Shown: positions 37,748-46,852 of the stretch, piece by piece | How positions within the stretch are numbered: the stretch's first letter is position 1 | How the letters are laid out: each line of letters begins with the position of its first letter | Assembly: GCA_018401695.1 (NCBI GenBank) | Contig: JAGYKD010000003.1 | Span: 310,001-374,000 of the forward strand | Length of the DNA stretch: 64,000 bases | Direction of reading: 5' to 3' | Source of the DNA: Flavobacteriales bacterium | GTDB taxonomy: Bacteria; Bacteroidota; Bacteroidia; CAIKAF01 | Made by a program: the position numbers and the translations under genes | Notes under the pieces: model-generated | What the model was told of the DNA's origin: nothing | Databases searched by the model: none | What the model saw: the letters and a program-made list of their open reading frames with translations, nothing else

Positions 37748-39153
37748 GCCAATGTTCGGGTTTGTCCTCTATCTGGAATTTCAATATTTGGATAACCCTG
37801 GCGGTGCATGCGCGAAGCCAGAGCCAATTGCGATTCGTAATCGCCATGTACCAGAAAAACCGCCTTAAGCCGGCCTTGGTTTAAAGGGTGCAAATAATGC
37901 AGGATTTCCCGATAATCGGCATGCCCCGAATAAGATTGAATCACCTCTACACGCGCTTTTACTTGAAGGTCTTGGCGGAATAAGCGTATAGTTCTGGCTC
38001 CATGGGTCAATTGACCGCCCAAAGAGCTGGGCTCCGAATAGCCAACAATAAGTAGGGTATTGTTTGGGTTTTCGATGTGGTTAAACATATGATGCCGAAT
38101 TCTTCCGGCCTCCATCATGCCGCTGGCCGAAATGATTATGCAAGGGTCCGGGCTGTCGTTCAGGGCCTTGGACTCGTCTGCCGACTCAATAAAGTGCAAT
38201 TGTGGAAACGCAAAGGGCGTGGCGTCTTGTGCCAAATACCTTTGAAACTGTGCGTTAAAAGCCTCCAAATGCTTGCGGTAAATTTCCGTGCCTTTGGTGC
38301 TGAGGGGACTATCGACGTATACCTGAATAGGTGGCAGCATTTCGAAATTGTGCAAATAATCTAAGGCAAATACAATTTCTTGAGTTCTGCCAATGGAAAA
38401 GGCCGGGATAATGAGCTTCCCTTGCCGTTCTACGCAGGTTTCCCGTATGAGTTGCACCAAATCGCTTAAACCAAAATCCTGATTGTCGTGCAGCCGGTCT
38501 CCATAGGTGCTTTCGCAAATGAGGTAATCTACCTCAGGCAAAGGCATAGGAGCTTTGAGCATGTTGGGCTCAGGTCGGCCTATATCACCGGTGTAGGCCA
38601 AGCGCCGTTCGGCACCTGAGGCTTGATCTTTCCAAGACACTACCACCGCTCCACTGCCCAGCAAATGACCGTTGGGAATGATTTGAAAAGCCAAATCTTC
38701 TTCCAGCTCATGCCAATCATAAAAGCTTACCGCTTTAAATTGTTTCAGGCAGGCATAGGCATCTTTTACCGTGTATAAAGGCTTTTTGAGGGCTCTTCCG
38801 TCGCGTTTCCTAAACTTATTGGAAAAGGCAACATCGGCTTCTTGAATGTGTCCCGAATCGGGAAGCATAATGCCACACAAATCGATGGTAGCTTGGCTGG
38901 CAAAAATAGGCCCCGTAAATCCATCTTTCACCAGTTTGGGAATAAGTCCCGAATGGTCGATATGGGCATGACTTAAAATGAGGAAATCAATACTTCTTGG
39001 GTCAAAACCAAAGTGGGTGTTCAGGGTAGGGTTGCGGGGGTCTCGGCCTTGAAATAATCCACAGTCCAACAAAACCGTTTTTCCGGATTCGGTGCGCAAC
39101 AGGTGTTTAGACCCGGTTACGGTTCGTGCTGCCCCAAATGAAGTGAATTCCAT
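37744..39153 (-). CDS. Metallo-beta-lactamase/beta-CASP RNA nuclease
   Basis: A 469-residue CPSF-type nuclease, likely in RNA processing or decay. The zinc-binding motif LSHAHIDHSG lies near residue 61, with GHLLGSGA, YTGDIGR, the beta-CASP motif IISASGMMEAGR near 345, and the C-terminal histidine segments SYSGHADYRE and FLVHGDYES. The ATG at 39153 gives the usual N terminus (EFTSFGAARTVTGS). Curiously it heads an operon with ccmB and ccmC. Confidence 0.92.
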   Translation of the reverse strand: MEFTSFGAARTVTGSKHLLRTESGKTVLLDCGLFQGRDPRNPTLNTHFGFDPRSIDFLILSHAHIDHSGLIPKLVKDGFTGPIFASQATIDLCGIMLPDSGHIQEADVAFSNKFRKRDGRALKKPLYTVKDAYACLKQFKAVSFYDWHELEEDLAFQIIPNGHLLGSGAVVVSWKDQASGAERRLAYTGDIGRPEPNMLKAPMPLPEVDYLICESTYGDRLHDNQDFGLSDLVQLIRETCVERQGKLIIPAFSIGRTQEIVFALDYLHNFEMLPPIQVYVDSPLSTKGTEIYRKHLEAFNAQFQRYLAQDATPFAFPQLHFIESADESKALNDSPDPCIIISASGMMEAGRIRHHMFNHIENPNNTLLIVGYSEPSSLGGQLTHGARTIRLFRQDLQVKARVEVIQSYSGHADYREILHYLHPLNQGRLKAVFLVHGDYESQLALASRMHRQGYPNIEIPDRGQTRTLA

Positions 39154-39170
39154 AAATTTTTTTAGCATCT

Positions 39171-39178
39171 CAAAGGTA
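39171..39178 (-). promoter_or_regulatory. Nuclease-ccmBC promoter, -7 box TACCTTTG
   Basis: Exact TAnnTTTG match on the minus strand, 17 bases before the ATG at 39153. Confidence 0.6.
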
Positions 39179-39220
39179 AGGTAGTCAAACAAAATACGCC
39201 CCCATCCGTTTTTTTACTAA

Positions 39221-39829
39221 ATGCACATTATGTACTTAACAACCATTTCTCTGGGTATCGCCTTGCTGGGTTTGAGCTGTTTTTCTCCCGAAAACTCAGT
39301 GGAATCTAAGGCAACTTCACTCCAAAATCAAAATCAAATGATGAGCAATACTACCTTTCACAGTTTTGAAGCCACCGATATCGACGGAAACTCTTTTGCC
39401 ATGAGCTCCCTTAAGGGCAAAAAAGTAATGGTGGTGAACGTGGCCTCTAAATGCGGATACACCAAGCAATACGAGCCGCTTCAAAAACTTTATGAAACCT
39501 ATAAAGACAAGGGGTTTGTAATCCTTGGCTTTCCCTGCAACCAATTTTTAGGGCAAGAACCCGGCGAGGAATCCGACATTAAGGCTTTTTGTCAAAGAAA
39601 TTATGGGGTTGATTTTCCCATGTTTTCTAAAATAGACGTAAAAGGCAATGACCAACATCCCATCTATACCTGGTTAACTCAAAAAGAGCAGAATGGGGTA
39701 GAAGACAGCAAAGTGAGCTGGAACTTTAATAAGTATTTGATTGATGAGGACGGTAAGTATGTACGCCATTTAGACAGCGGTACCGACCCCTTTGATGCTG
39801 AAATTACCGCTTGGATTGAAGGCAAGTAA
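39221..39829 (+). CDS. Glutathione peroxidase-family lipoprotein
   Basis: A 202-residue thiol peroxidase. A lipoprotein signal ends in LLGLSC (Cys20). The peroxidatic cysteine is Cys78 in NVASKCGYT; GFPCNQFLGQEPG supplies the resolving cysteine, and SWNFNKYLID completes the triad. As these bacteria use bacillithiol and thioredoxin, thioredoxin is the likely reductant. An in-frame ATG at 39230 is an equally good start. Confidence 0.92.
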   Translation: MHIMYLTTISLGIALLGLSCFSPENSVESKATSLQNQNQMMSNTTFHSFEATDIDGNSFAMSSLKGKKVMVVNVASKCGYTKQYEPLQKLYETYKDKGFVILGFPCNQFLGQEPGEESDIKAFCQRNYGVDFPMFSKIDVKGNDQHPIYTWLTQKEQNGVEDSKVSWNFNKYLIDEDGKYVRHLDSGTDPFDAEITAWIEGK

Positions 39830-39858
39830 GCCAAACAGCATGTAATTGTTTTCTTTGG

Positions 39859-39894
39859 AACGGTGCAGAGCTTTGTCTTTGCACCGTTTTTTTT
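39859..39894 (+). terminator. Terminator after the peroxidase gene
   Basis: AACGGTGCA pairs with TGCACCGTT around a 12-base loop, followed by a run of T. Confidence 0.85.
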
Positions 39895-39968
39895 GAAAGC
39901 TTACAGATAAAACCTAAAAAGATCAATTCAAAGGATTTACAGAACTTAGCAATTCCTATTACACCTAT

Positions 39969-40682
39969 ATGACCGAACAAAAAATCGATGTGCTGGCATT
40001 TGGCGCTCATCCCGACGATATAGAACTTGGCGCCGGAGGAACCTTGGCAGGTTTAAGCCGACAAGGCAAATCCATTGGCTTGGTAGACTTAACGGCCGGA
40101 GAAATGGGAACCCGCGGAAACGTTAATATTAGAGCCGAAGAAGCACAAAAGGCAGCCACCATACTAGGTGCTTCCTTACGACTGAATTTGGGCTGGCCCG
40201 ATGGTTTTTTTGAGCACAATACAAATCATTTAACTCAAGTGATAACGTTGCTTAGGCGTTACCGACCGGATTTGGTCATCTTAAATGCCCCCAATGACCG
40301 CCACCCGGATCATGGAAGGGCCTCAAAGATTGTCTCCGATGCCATTTTTTATGCCGGGTTGCGCAAGTTTGAAACCAAAGGTTTGGAAGCCTGGCGACCC
40401 AGAGCCCAGTACCATTACGTGCAGTTTTACACCCTTGAGCCTAGCATTTTGGTGGACGTAAGTCAAGATTTTACTACCAAAATGGAGAGTATTCGGGCCC
40501 ATGCCTCACAGTTTTATGACCCCCATTCCAAAGAACCCGAAACCGTCATCGCTTCCAAGTCTTTTTTTGACTCCATCGAGGGCAGAGCTTTGGACTTGGG
40601 TAAGCTTATTGGAGTGCGCTACGCAGAGGCATTCGTCTGCCCACGCACCCCCGGAGTGTCCGATTTAACCCAACTGCTGTAA
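39969..40682 (+). CDS. bshB1: Bacillithiol biosynthesis deacetylase BshB1
   Basis: A 237-residue zinc deacetylase of the LmbE/PIG-L type, removing acetate from GlcNAc-malate during bacillithiol synthesis. AHPDDIELG is at 13-21, DLTAGEMGTRG near 40, and NDRHPDHGRAS near 109. The C-terminal half (SQFYDPHSKEPETVI, GVRYAEAF) is typical of BshB1. It is followed after one base by the peptidase gene. Confidence 0.93.
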   Translation: MTEQKIDVLAFGAHPDDIELGAGGTLAGLSRQGKSIGLVDLTAGEMGTRGNVNIRAEEAQKAATILGASLRLNLGWPDGFFEHNTNHLTQVITLLRRYRPDLVILNAPNDRHPDHGRASKIVSDAIFYAGLRKFETKGLEAWRPRAQYHYVQFYTLEPSILVDVSQDFTTKMESIRAHASQFYDPHSKEPETVIASKSFFDSIEGRALDLGKLIGVRYAEAFVCPRTPGVSDLTQLL

Positions 40683-40683
40683 G

Positions 40684-42786
40684 ATGAAAAACCTTTGCCT
40701 CCTTTTGGGACTGAGCTTTAGCTGCCTTGCGATGGCTCAAGGCCCATTGAAATACCCCGATGCAATCGCCGACAAGGCCGTAGCCAATGGCGATCGTTGG
40801 TACAATTGGGCCGATGGCTTCCGATGGCTGGAAGACGAAACACAGGAACGCACGCAAGCCTGGATTGAGGCTCAAAAAGAACTGTTCGCCTCGTACATGG
40901 CCAACAGAACCCAAGTATTGGCTTGGAAGCAACAACTCCAATCCTATTACGATTACCCAAAATGGGGAAGCCCGGTACTGGCCGGTCCTTATCGTTTGCA
41001 AACCTATAATCCGGGCCTGCGTAATCAGCCTTGGCTGCTTAGATATACCGAAGGTGCCGACCATCCCGACACCTTGGCCGACCCTTTGCAATGGGCGGTT
41101 GATGGAAGCCAAAGCATGGCTGCTTGGGCGCCCGATACATCCGGGCGTTGGTTGGCTGTGGCCGTTTCTGATGCCGGATCCGACTGGCGCACCATCCGTA
41201 TTATGGATTTAAGCACCCGGCAATGGTTGGACGAAGAGATTTCCCAAGTGAAGTTTTCAGGAATGTCTTGGGCCGGAAAGGGATTCTTTTACAGTAAATT
41301 CCCGCAACAAAGGCAAGACCTGACCAGCCAAAACCAAGGGCAACAATTGCGGTACCATGTGGTGGGAACTTCCGTAGAGCAAGACCCCGTTGTTTTTGAA
41401 TGGCCCCAAAATCCAAGATATGGGGTGTATGGTTACACCACCCCCGACGAACAATGGTTGATTGTTTCTATATCTCCCGGAACCTATGGCAATATGCTCA
41501 AGGCCGTTCGCCTGAAGGATGGAATCCCGGTATCGAACCATTACAGCATCATTACCCGTGAATTCGATTCGGAATCCTCCGTGGTTTGGCACCACAACGA
41601 CCGTCTATACCTCTACACCAACCACGAAGCGCCCAACCGCAAATTGGTGCGGCTCAAACCGGGCGACCAATCCCGCCAATGGGAAACCATCCTTCCTGAG
41701 CATCCCGAAAAAGTACTGCAAAGCGTAAAACCTTGGAAAAAGGGATGGTTGGTCTTGTATACACATCAAGTGGCTTCTGAACTTTGGTACTTTAGAGAAG
41801 GGAGTAATCCCATGCCTATCGAATTGCCTTTCAAGGGCTCCGTATCCGGCTTAAGCGTTAAGGAAAATCATTCCACTGCCTATTTTACCTTGACTTCTTA
41901 CGCTACTCCTCCTAGGGTTTTTACTTTAGCATACGGTCAGTCTATTCCTATCCCTATGTATGCAAGTCCTAAGGAAGGGGAGGGCATAGCCATAGATATT
42001 CGGCAGGAATGGATGCAAGCCTCCGATGGAGCTAGCGTGCCCATGTATATCGTCCGGCGCAAAGACCGAAAACCCGGACCAGGTCCTTGTTTACTTTACG
42101 GTTACGGTGGATTCAATATCTCCATCCTTCCCTTTTATCAGCCTTGGTTTCATGCTTTTGTAGAGGCCGGTGGCACTTTGGTCGTACCGGCCTTACGCGG
42201 CGGCGCTGAATTTGGCGAAGCTTGGCATCACGCAGGTATGAAAGACCGCAAGGAACGCGTCTTTTTAGATATGGAAGAGGCCGCAGAGTTTTTGATTGAC
42301 AAAAACATTACGCGTCCTCAATGGCTGGCTGTGCACGGAAGATCTAATGGAGGACTTTTGGCGGCTGCTGTGCTCACACGCCGTCCCGACCTCTTTGCGG
42401 TGGCCCTTCCTTCGGTGGGCGTATTGGATATGATGCGATTTCATAAATTTACCATAGGGCATGCCTGGCGAAGCGAATATGGAGACCCCGACGATTCTCT
42501 AGATGCTTTGGCCTTATTGCGCTATTCCCCGCTGCATAACCTTAATTTCAATGCCCACTATCCAGCAACTTTAGTACTCACCGCCGATCACGACGATCGG
42601 GTGGTGCCTAGCCACAGCTACAAGTTCACTGCCGCTATGCAGCAAGCGGCTTCCTTACATAAACCTGTATTCATTCGCATAGACACTTCGGCAGGCCATG
42701 GGGCCGGAAAGTCCATCGATGCCCAAATAAATGAAGCGGCCGAAGTGCTGAGCTTTATGGAATTGTGGATGAATCCTTGGCCTTGA
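40684..42786 (+). CDS. Prolyl oligopeptidase family serine peptidase (S9A)
   Basis: A 700-residue secreted enzyme cutting after proline in short peptides. Signal peptide 1-18 (LAMAQ), a seven-bladed propeller (about 80-420), and an alpha/beta hydrolase domain. The nucleophile is in HGRSNGG (about Ser554), the acid in TADHDDRVVP (about 637), the base in SAGHGAG (about His670). Complete and normal in length. Confidence 0.94.
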   Translation: MKNLCLLLGLSFSCLAMAQGPLKYPDAIADKAVANGDRWYNWADGFRWLEDETQERTQAWIEAQKELFASYMANRTQVLAWKQQLQSYYDYPKWGSPVLAGPYRLQTYNPGLRNQPWLLRYTEGADHPDTLADPLQWAVDGSQSMAAWAPDTSGRWLAVAVSDAGSDWRTIRIMDLSTRQWLDEEISQVKFSGMSWAGKGFFYSKFPQQRQDLTSQNQGQQLRYHVVGTSVEQDPVVFEWPQNPRYGVYGYTTPDEQWLIVSISPGTYGNMLKAVRLKDGIPVSNHYSIITREFDSESSVVWHHNDRLYLYTNHEAPNRKLVRLKPGDQSRQWETILPEHPEKVLQSVKPWKKGWLVLYTHQVASELWYFREGSNPMPIELPFKGSVSGLSVKENHSTAYFTLTSYATPPRVFTLAYGQSIPIPMYASPKEGEGIAIDIRQEWMQASDGASVPMYIVRRKDRKPGPGPCLLYGYGGFNISILPFYQPWFHAFVEAGGTLVVPALRGGAEFGEAWHHAGMKDRKERVFLDMEEAAEFLIDKNITRPQWLAVHGRSNGGLLAAAVLTRRPDLFAVALPSVGVLDMMRFHKFTIGHAWRSEYGDPDDSLDALALLRYSPLHNLNFNAHYPATLVLTADHDDRVVPSHSYKFTAAMQQAASLHKPVFIRIDTSAGHGAGKSIDAQINEAAEVLSFMELWMNPWP

Positions 42787-42790
42787 AGTT

Positions 42791-42821
42791 TTTGCATCTT
42801 TGTTGCAAGTTCGTATCTTTG
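42791..42821 (+). promoter_or_regulatory. TonB-receptor promoter with overlapping dyad
   Basis: TTTG (42791-42794), 19 bases, then TATCTTTG (42814-42821): an exact fit to the Bacteroidota -33/-7 pattern. The dyad TTGCA-N7-TGCAA (42792-42808) covers the -33 box and spacer, the place for a repressor. The ATG follows four bases after the -7 box. Confidence 0.7.
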
Positions 42822-42825
42822 TAGT

Positions 42826-45219
42826 ATGTGGTGGACGCTCCGGAGGATTGGTTTGGTTCTTTGTGCTGCTTGTTTTTGGGTTATAGGGCAAAGTCAATCT
42901 TGCCCTCCCCACCTACAAGTTTTTGATGAGTATCATCAAGCAGTACCGGGAGCCTATCTCTTCATTCATGAAAATTACCAACAGGCCCTTACGGACTCTT
43001 TAGGAATGGCCATATTTCCAAACCTAAAGCCCGGAGTCTACCACATCCATATTCGCTCCTTGGGTTTTGAGCAGCAAATCGTTGATCTAAAGCATAGTTG
43101 CCCTGCCGAAACCCTTCAATTGGCACTTCACAGCTCCTCCCACCATATTGGGGAGTTTACCGTGGAAGACGAGCAATTAAAAACCCGTTTAAGTGAATCT
43201 ACTCTCCGCATTGAGTCGGTAGACGAAGCCTACCTCAATACCCATTCCGGTCAAAATTTTTTGCAACAGCTCGACGATTTGCCGGGCTTTCAAGTTATGT
43301 CTGCAGGTACCCATGTGGCCAAACCGGTAATCCGCGGCTTTAGCTTTAACCGGGTGGCGGTTATTGATCGAGGCATAAAACAAGAAGGCCAACAGTGGGG
43401 CTGGGACCACGGTTTGGAGCTCGATCAGTTTGACATCTCCCGGGCGGAACTAATTCGCGGACCTACCTCCTTGGCTTATGGCTCCGATGCCGTTGGTGGT
43501 GTGCTCTTGCTGCGACCTCCAAGGCTTCCCGAACCCAATACCCTCGAAGCGGATGTACTTCAATCCTTCCGCAGTGTGAACGACCTCCATGCCCAATCTT
43601 ATGCCTTGCAATGGCGGCACAAAACCAAGTGGATTTTTAGATTCCGCCATTCCCGGCAGGATTTTGGTGACTTTAGAGTACCTGCCGATTCCTTTTTGTA
43701 CAATGGTTTTTGGCTGCCCATTCAGGAGCAAAGACTAAAAAATACGGCCGGACAGGAACGCAACTTTAGTGGCACTGTTGGATATACAGGCGATGCCGGT
43801 TACTCCCTGCTTAGTTTCTCTCAAGTGCATCAACAAATCGGCTTTTTTTCAGGTGCGCATGGCATTCCAACCGCGAATAGCCTTAGCCACGACGGTGATT
43901 TTCGAAACCTGGATTTTCCTTACCAAGACGTAATGCACCGCAAAGTGCTTTGGAACAGCAGTCTAAAAATCAAAGAAAGCTGGCTGGAAGCAGATATTGG
44001 GTTGCAGCACAATTATCGACAAGAAATTTCCTATCCCCATACCCACGGCGATTTTTACCCTCCCGACGCCGGAAACCTGGAACATGGTTTTGACCTTAAA
44101 ACCCTGTCTTGGAACATCCGTTGGCGCAAATCCGGGGCCAAATGGGCACCCAAGTTGGGTGCTTCCGGTCAAATCCAACAAAACAGGGTATCCGGCTTTT
44201 CCTACCTCATTCCCAATTTTGATGCCTGGCAATCCGGGCTCTGGGCTATGGTTACGCGGCCTTTAAACACCCGTTGGTCCTTCAGCGGAGGGGCCCGAGT
44301 AGATTTTGCCGGGCAATCCGTGCAAACCTTCGATCAAGTGCGTTACAATCAGAACGACGAAATTGTGGACACGCTCCGGCTGCTGCAAGGGTTTCAACGA
44401 ACCTACGCCAATTGGAGTGCCTCCTTGGGATTTGTATACAATCCCAGCAAGAAATACCGCTGGCGATTCAACCTGGCCTCCAGCTTTCGTTTGCCCACCG
44501 TTCCAGAACTGGGTGCCGATGGCGTACATCATGGCACCTTTAGGCACGAACAAGGCAATCCCAACCTACGCTCCGAAAGAGGCTGGCATTTGGATGTAGC
44601 CTGGGAGGGAGAAACCCGCAACAGCCATTGGTCGGTTACGCCCTTCTTTTATTACTTCGATCGATTTATTTTCCTAAACCCTACCGGACAGTTTTCTCCG
44701 CTTTCCGGCGCAGGACAGCTCTTTGCCTACCAACAGGCCCAAGCCTTGCAAAGTGGCCTGGAAATGAGTTTCGATACCCATTTAGGCAAGCATTGGCAAA
44801 TCAAATCTTGGCTCGATGGCGTCTTTGGCTACAACCTCACCGACGGTTATCCTTTGCCCTTTATTCCTCCCGCCTCCGGCGGGGCAGAAGTGGAGTTCCA
44901 TTTAGAAGACAGCAAGCGATGGAAACATCCTTTTGTGCGCATCAATCTGCGCGGCGCAGCTCCGCAATACCTCATTGCCCGCAACGAACGCCAAACCGAA
45001 GGCTATTTTCTGGTGGGAGCTGCCTTGGGAACCTCCTTTGAGTTTTCGGGAATGATGATTGATGTGCAAGCCGAGGTGCAGAATCTGTTGAACCAATCGT
45101 ATATGGTGCACATGAACCGCTACCGATTGTTGAACATTCCGGAACCCGGCCGCAACCTGTTCCTTACCTTACGCATTCATTTTGGTCATACCTTTACACG
45201 TAAATCTACAACATCATGA
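42826..45219 (+). CDS. TonB-dependent outer-membrane receptor
   Basis: A 797-residue receptor. Signal peptide about 1-24, a carboxypeptidase regulatory-like domain (about 25-105), a plug (about 115-220; PVIRGFSFNRVAVID, RAELIRGPTSLAYGSDAVGGV), and a beta-barrel to the end, whose last strand ends near LFLTLRIHF. It overlaps the DUF4625-type lipoprotein gene by four bases. The partner's histidines, and several histidines in loops (SYPHTHGDFYPP), suggest uptake of a metal such as zinc; this is inference. Confidence 0.92.
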   Translation: MWWTLRRIGLVLCAACFWVIGQSQSCPPHLQVFDEYHQAVPGAYLFIHENYQQALTDSLGMAIFPNLKPGVYHIHIRSLGFEQQIVDLKHSCPAETLQLALHSSSHHIGEFTVEDEQLKTRLSESTLRIESVDEAYLNTHSGQNFLQQLDDLPGFQVMSAGTHVAKPVIRGFSFNRVAVIDRGIKQEGQQWGWDHGLELDQFDISRAELIRGPTSLAYGSDAVGGVLLLRPPRLPEPNTLEADVLQSFRSVNDLHAQSYALQWRHKTKWIFRFRHSRQDFGDFRVPADSFLYNGFWLPIQEQRLKNTAGQERNFSGTVGYTGDAGYSLLSFSQVHQQIGFFSGAHGIPTANSLSHDGDFRNLDFPYQDVMHRKVLWNSSLKIKESWLEADIGLQHNYRQEISYPHTHGDFYPPDAGNLEHGFDLKTLSWNIRWRKSGAKWAPKLGASGQIQQNRVSGFSYLIPNFDAWQSGLWAMVTRPLNTRWSFSGGARVDFAGQSVQTFDQVRYNQNDEIVDTLRLLQGFQRTYANWSASLGFVYNPSKKYRWRFNLASSFRLPTVPELGADGVHHGTFRHEQGNPNLRSERGWHLDVAWEGETRNSHWSVTPFFYYFDRFIFLNPTGQFSPLSGAGQLFAYQQAQALQSGLEMSFDTHLGKHWQIKSWLDGVFGYNLTDGYPLPFIPPASGGAEVEFHLEDSKRWKHPFVRINLRGAAPQYLIARNERQTEGYFLVGAALGTSFEFSGMMIDVQAEVQNLLNQSYMVHMNRYRLLNIPEPGRNLFLTLRIHFGHTFTRKSTTS

Positions 45220-45992
45220 ATCCACGCACCTTATTTTCCGCTCTAGGCTTTGCAACTTTACTAATGGTGGGCTGCGGAGTAGACGATATTATGCCCGAAA
45301 TCACCATCAACAACCCCAAAGAGAACGATGTGTTCGAAACCGGAGACACCATCCGTGCTCAGTTGCAATTTTCGGACAACGAGGCCCTTAGCCAGTACAA
45401 AATTGATATTCACGGCAACCATGATGGCCATGGCCACGGCAAAGGACAGGCGGCGCTGCCGGCTTGGGACACGCTGGTCATTGGCGATTTGGAAGGAAGC
45501 GCCGGAACCATCGATGCGGAGTTTATCATTCCTGCCAACATTTTGCCCGGACCCTACCACATGACTGTTTTTGCGCTTGATTTAAACGGCAACGAGAGCA
45601 ATCAAAGCCGTGCTATTGTGTTTGTAAACAACACAGATACCGTTGCTCCCCAAGTAATTCTTAGCTCTCCCACCAACGGAGCCACGTTAAGCAGCAATTT
45701 CAACATCACCGGCAGCATCAGCGACTTTTTGACCAACGGCAACGCGGCCGGCGAACTCCATCAAATTGAAATAACGGTAGAACCTGCCGGAGGAGGCACC
45801 GAAATCGTAGTGGCTTTGTACGACAATACCGACGAAATCAATGCCGTATGGGATGCGGGTACAGGAAGCTTTAGCGCCACCGGACTGGATTTTCCAAGCA
45901 ATACCGAAAGTGGAAATAATATCTTGAGTTTGAAGGTTTGGGATCGGTATTTTAACCAAAGCAAAGCCACTGTATCTATTGTAGTGAATTGA
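45216..45992 (+). CDS. DUF4625-like lipoprotein with histidine-rich loop
   Basis: A 258-residue lipoprotein; LLMVGC places the lipidated cysteine at residue 20. Two immunoglobulin-like beta domains follow. The first carries HGNHDGHGHGKG at 66-77, a clear metal-binding candidate; the second (about 140-258) is a VAPQVILSSPTNGATL type module. Coupled to the TonB receptor by ATGA overlap, so it probably works with it at the outer membrane. The DUF assignment is from memory of the family pattern. Confidence 0.85.
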   Translation: MNPRTLFSALGFATLLMVGCGVDDIMPEITINNPKENDVFETGDTIRAQLQFSDNEALSQYKIDIHGNHDGHGHGKGQAALPAWDTLVIGDLEGSAGTIDAEFIIPANILPGPYHMTVFALDLNGNESNQSRAIVFVNNTDTVAPQVILSSPTNGATLSSNFNITGSISDFLTNGNAAGELHQIEITVEPAGGGTEIVVALYDNTDEINAVWDAGTGSFSATGLDFPSNTESGNNILSLKVWDRYFNQSKATVSIVVN

Positions 45993-45994
45993 TT

Positions 45995-46150
45995 TTGGGG
46001 CGCTCATCGGGTGCTCCCCTTTACTCCCCCGCAGCCCTTGTGGGGAAAAATAGCCGGGCGGGGCGTTCCGCAAAGCTCCACACCCGCCCGGCTTTTTTCC
46101 CAACACAAGCGCTGCGGCGGCGGTATCGGCTCGCCCCCGGCGCTGGGAAC
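45995..46150 (+). repeat. Structured intergenic repeat, copy 7
   Basis: Starts three bases after the lipoprotein stop. Arms at 46037-46062 and 46083-46109 pair (CTTGTGGG, GCCGGGCGGG with CCCGCCCGGC, CCCAACACAAG). Apex GGGGCGTTCCGCAAAGCTCCAC. 5' block shares CCTTTACTCC with copy 9. Confidence 0.7.
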
Positions 46151-46206
46151 AGAGTGAGCGTGAGCGTGAGCGTGGAAGTGGGAGCGAGTGAGCGTGAGCG
46201 TGAGAA
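46151..46206 (+). repeat. Short tandem repeat GTGAGC after copy 7
   Basis: Repeated GTGAGC units with interruptions. A similar GTGAGG run follows repeat copy 9, so the tail may belong to this subfamily. Confidence 0.6.
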
Positions 46207-46299
46207 TGATTATTAGCTTGGGAGAGGTTGGTGTTCGCCGTAAGGCTTTCGGGGTTAAAACTGGCCCTTGGCTAATGGTAACAACTTCCCATCCTAAGA

Positions 46300-46817
46300 T
46301 TAAACATATCCTTGCTGCTGCAATGCATCCTCCAACCCTTCACGGAGCAACTGTACTAAATCTTTGTCCATATACTGAGACCGTTGACGCGTTGTGTTTT
46401 CAAGGCGAATTAAGGCACGGACAAATGGAAAGTCCCCTGACGCTTCGGTCAGGACAGGCCGCAGTTTACTGGTTGTAAATGAGGAACTTGAAATTTGGCC
46501 GTAACGCAAAGTCGCCGGCAGAATAGCAGCGCGTCAACGGTCTCATACTCGTATTCATCCGGAATGGAAAGGACTTCTATGGTAGGCAATTCCAGGTGAG
46601 GGTAAAGCGTACGGATTTTCTTGGAGTGTTTATGTTCCATCACCAGCACCAAATCGGCCCAAAGCAAATCCTTTTCCGAGATTTTCCGGTTGCTTTTTGG
46701 GCTTAAGCCTGCGGATCGGATATGAAATCTTGGGTCGTTTTTAAAAAGATATTCAGCGGTTCTGCTGCGTCGTTTGTTTTGGCCGCAGAGGATTAGGAGG
46801 TTTGGTTTGGGGGGCAT
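46300..46817 (-). pseudogene. Low-molecular-weight protein tyrosine phosphatase-like gene interrupted by a MITE
   Basis: The start (ATG at 46817) encodes LLILCGQNKRRSRTAEYLF, a phosphatase P-loop in the small family of about 110 residues, then KISEKDLLWADLVLVMEHKH and IPDEYEY. There the frame enters a 168-bp insertion and ends after 31 foreign residues at 46449. Past the insertion the true end reads YMDKDLVQLLREGLEDAL and stops at 46300. Removing the insertion and one copy of its 5-bp duplication restores a 345-bp frame for 114 residues. The truncated 122-residue product keeps the P-loop, so some activity cannot be excluded. Confidence 0.88.
46372..46549. mobile_element. 168-bp MITE with 15-bp inverted repeats and 5-bp target duplication
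   Basis: The element spans 46377-46544. Ends are GAGACCGTTGACGCG (46377-46391) and its exact complement (46530-46544). ATACT flanks it on both sides (46372-46376, 46545-46549). It carries no transposase frame; a CCTGAC/GTCAGG hairpin lies at 46436-46453. It must be moved by a transposase elsewhere. The parent insertion sequence is not identified. Confidence 0.9.
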
Positions 46818-46852
46818 CCTCTAGGTTTGTAAACCATTCAATTTAGAATTGA

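Noticed and set aside
46188-46478. 96-codon plus-strand frame
   Set aside because: It starts in the GTGAGC repeat and runs antisense through the interrupted phosphatase gene and the MITE.
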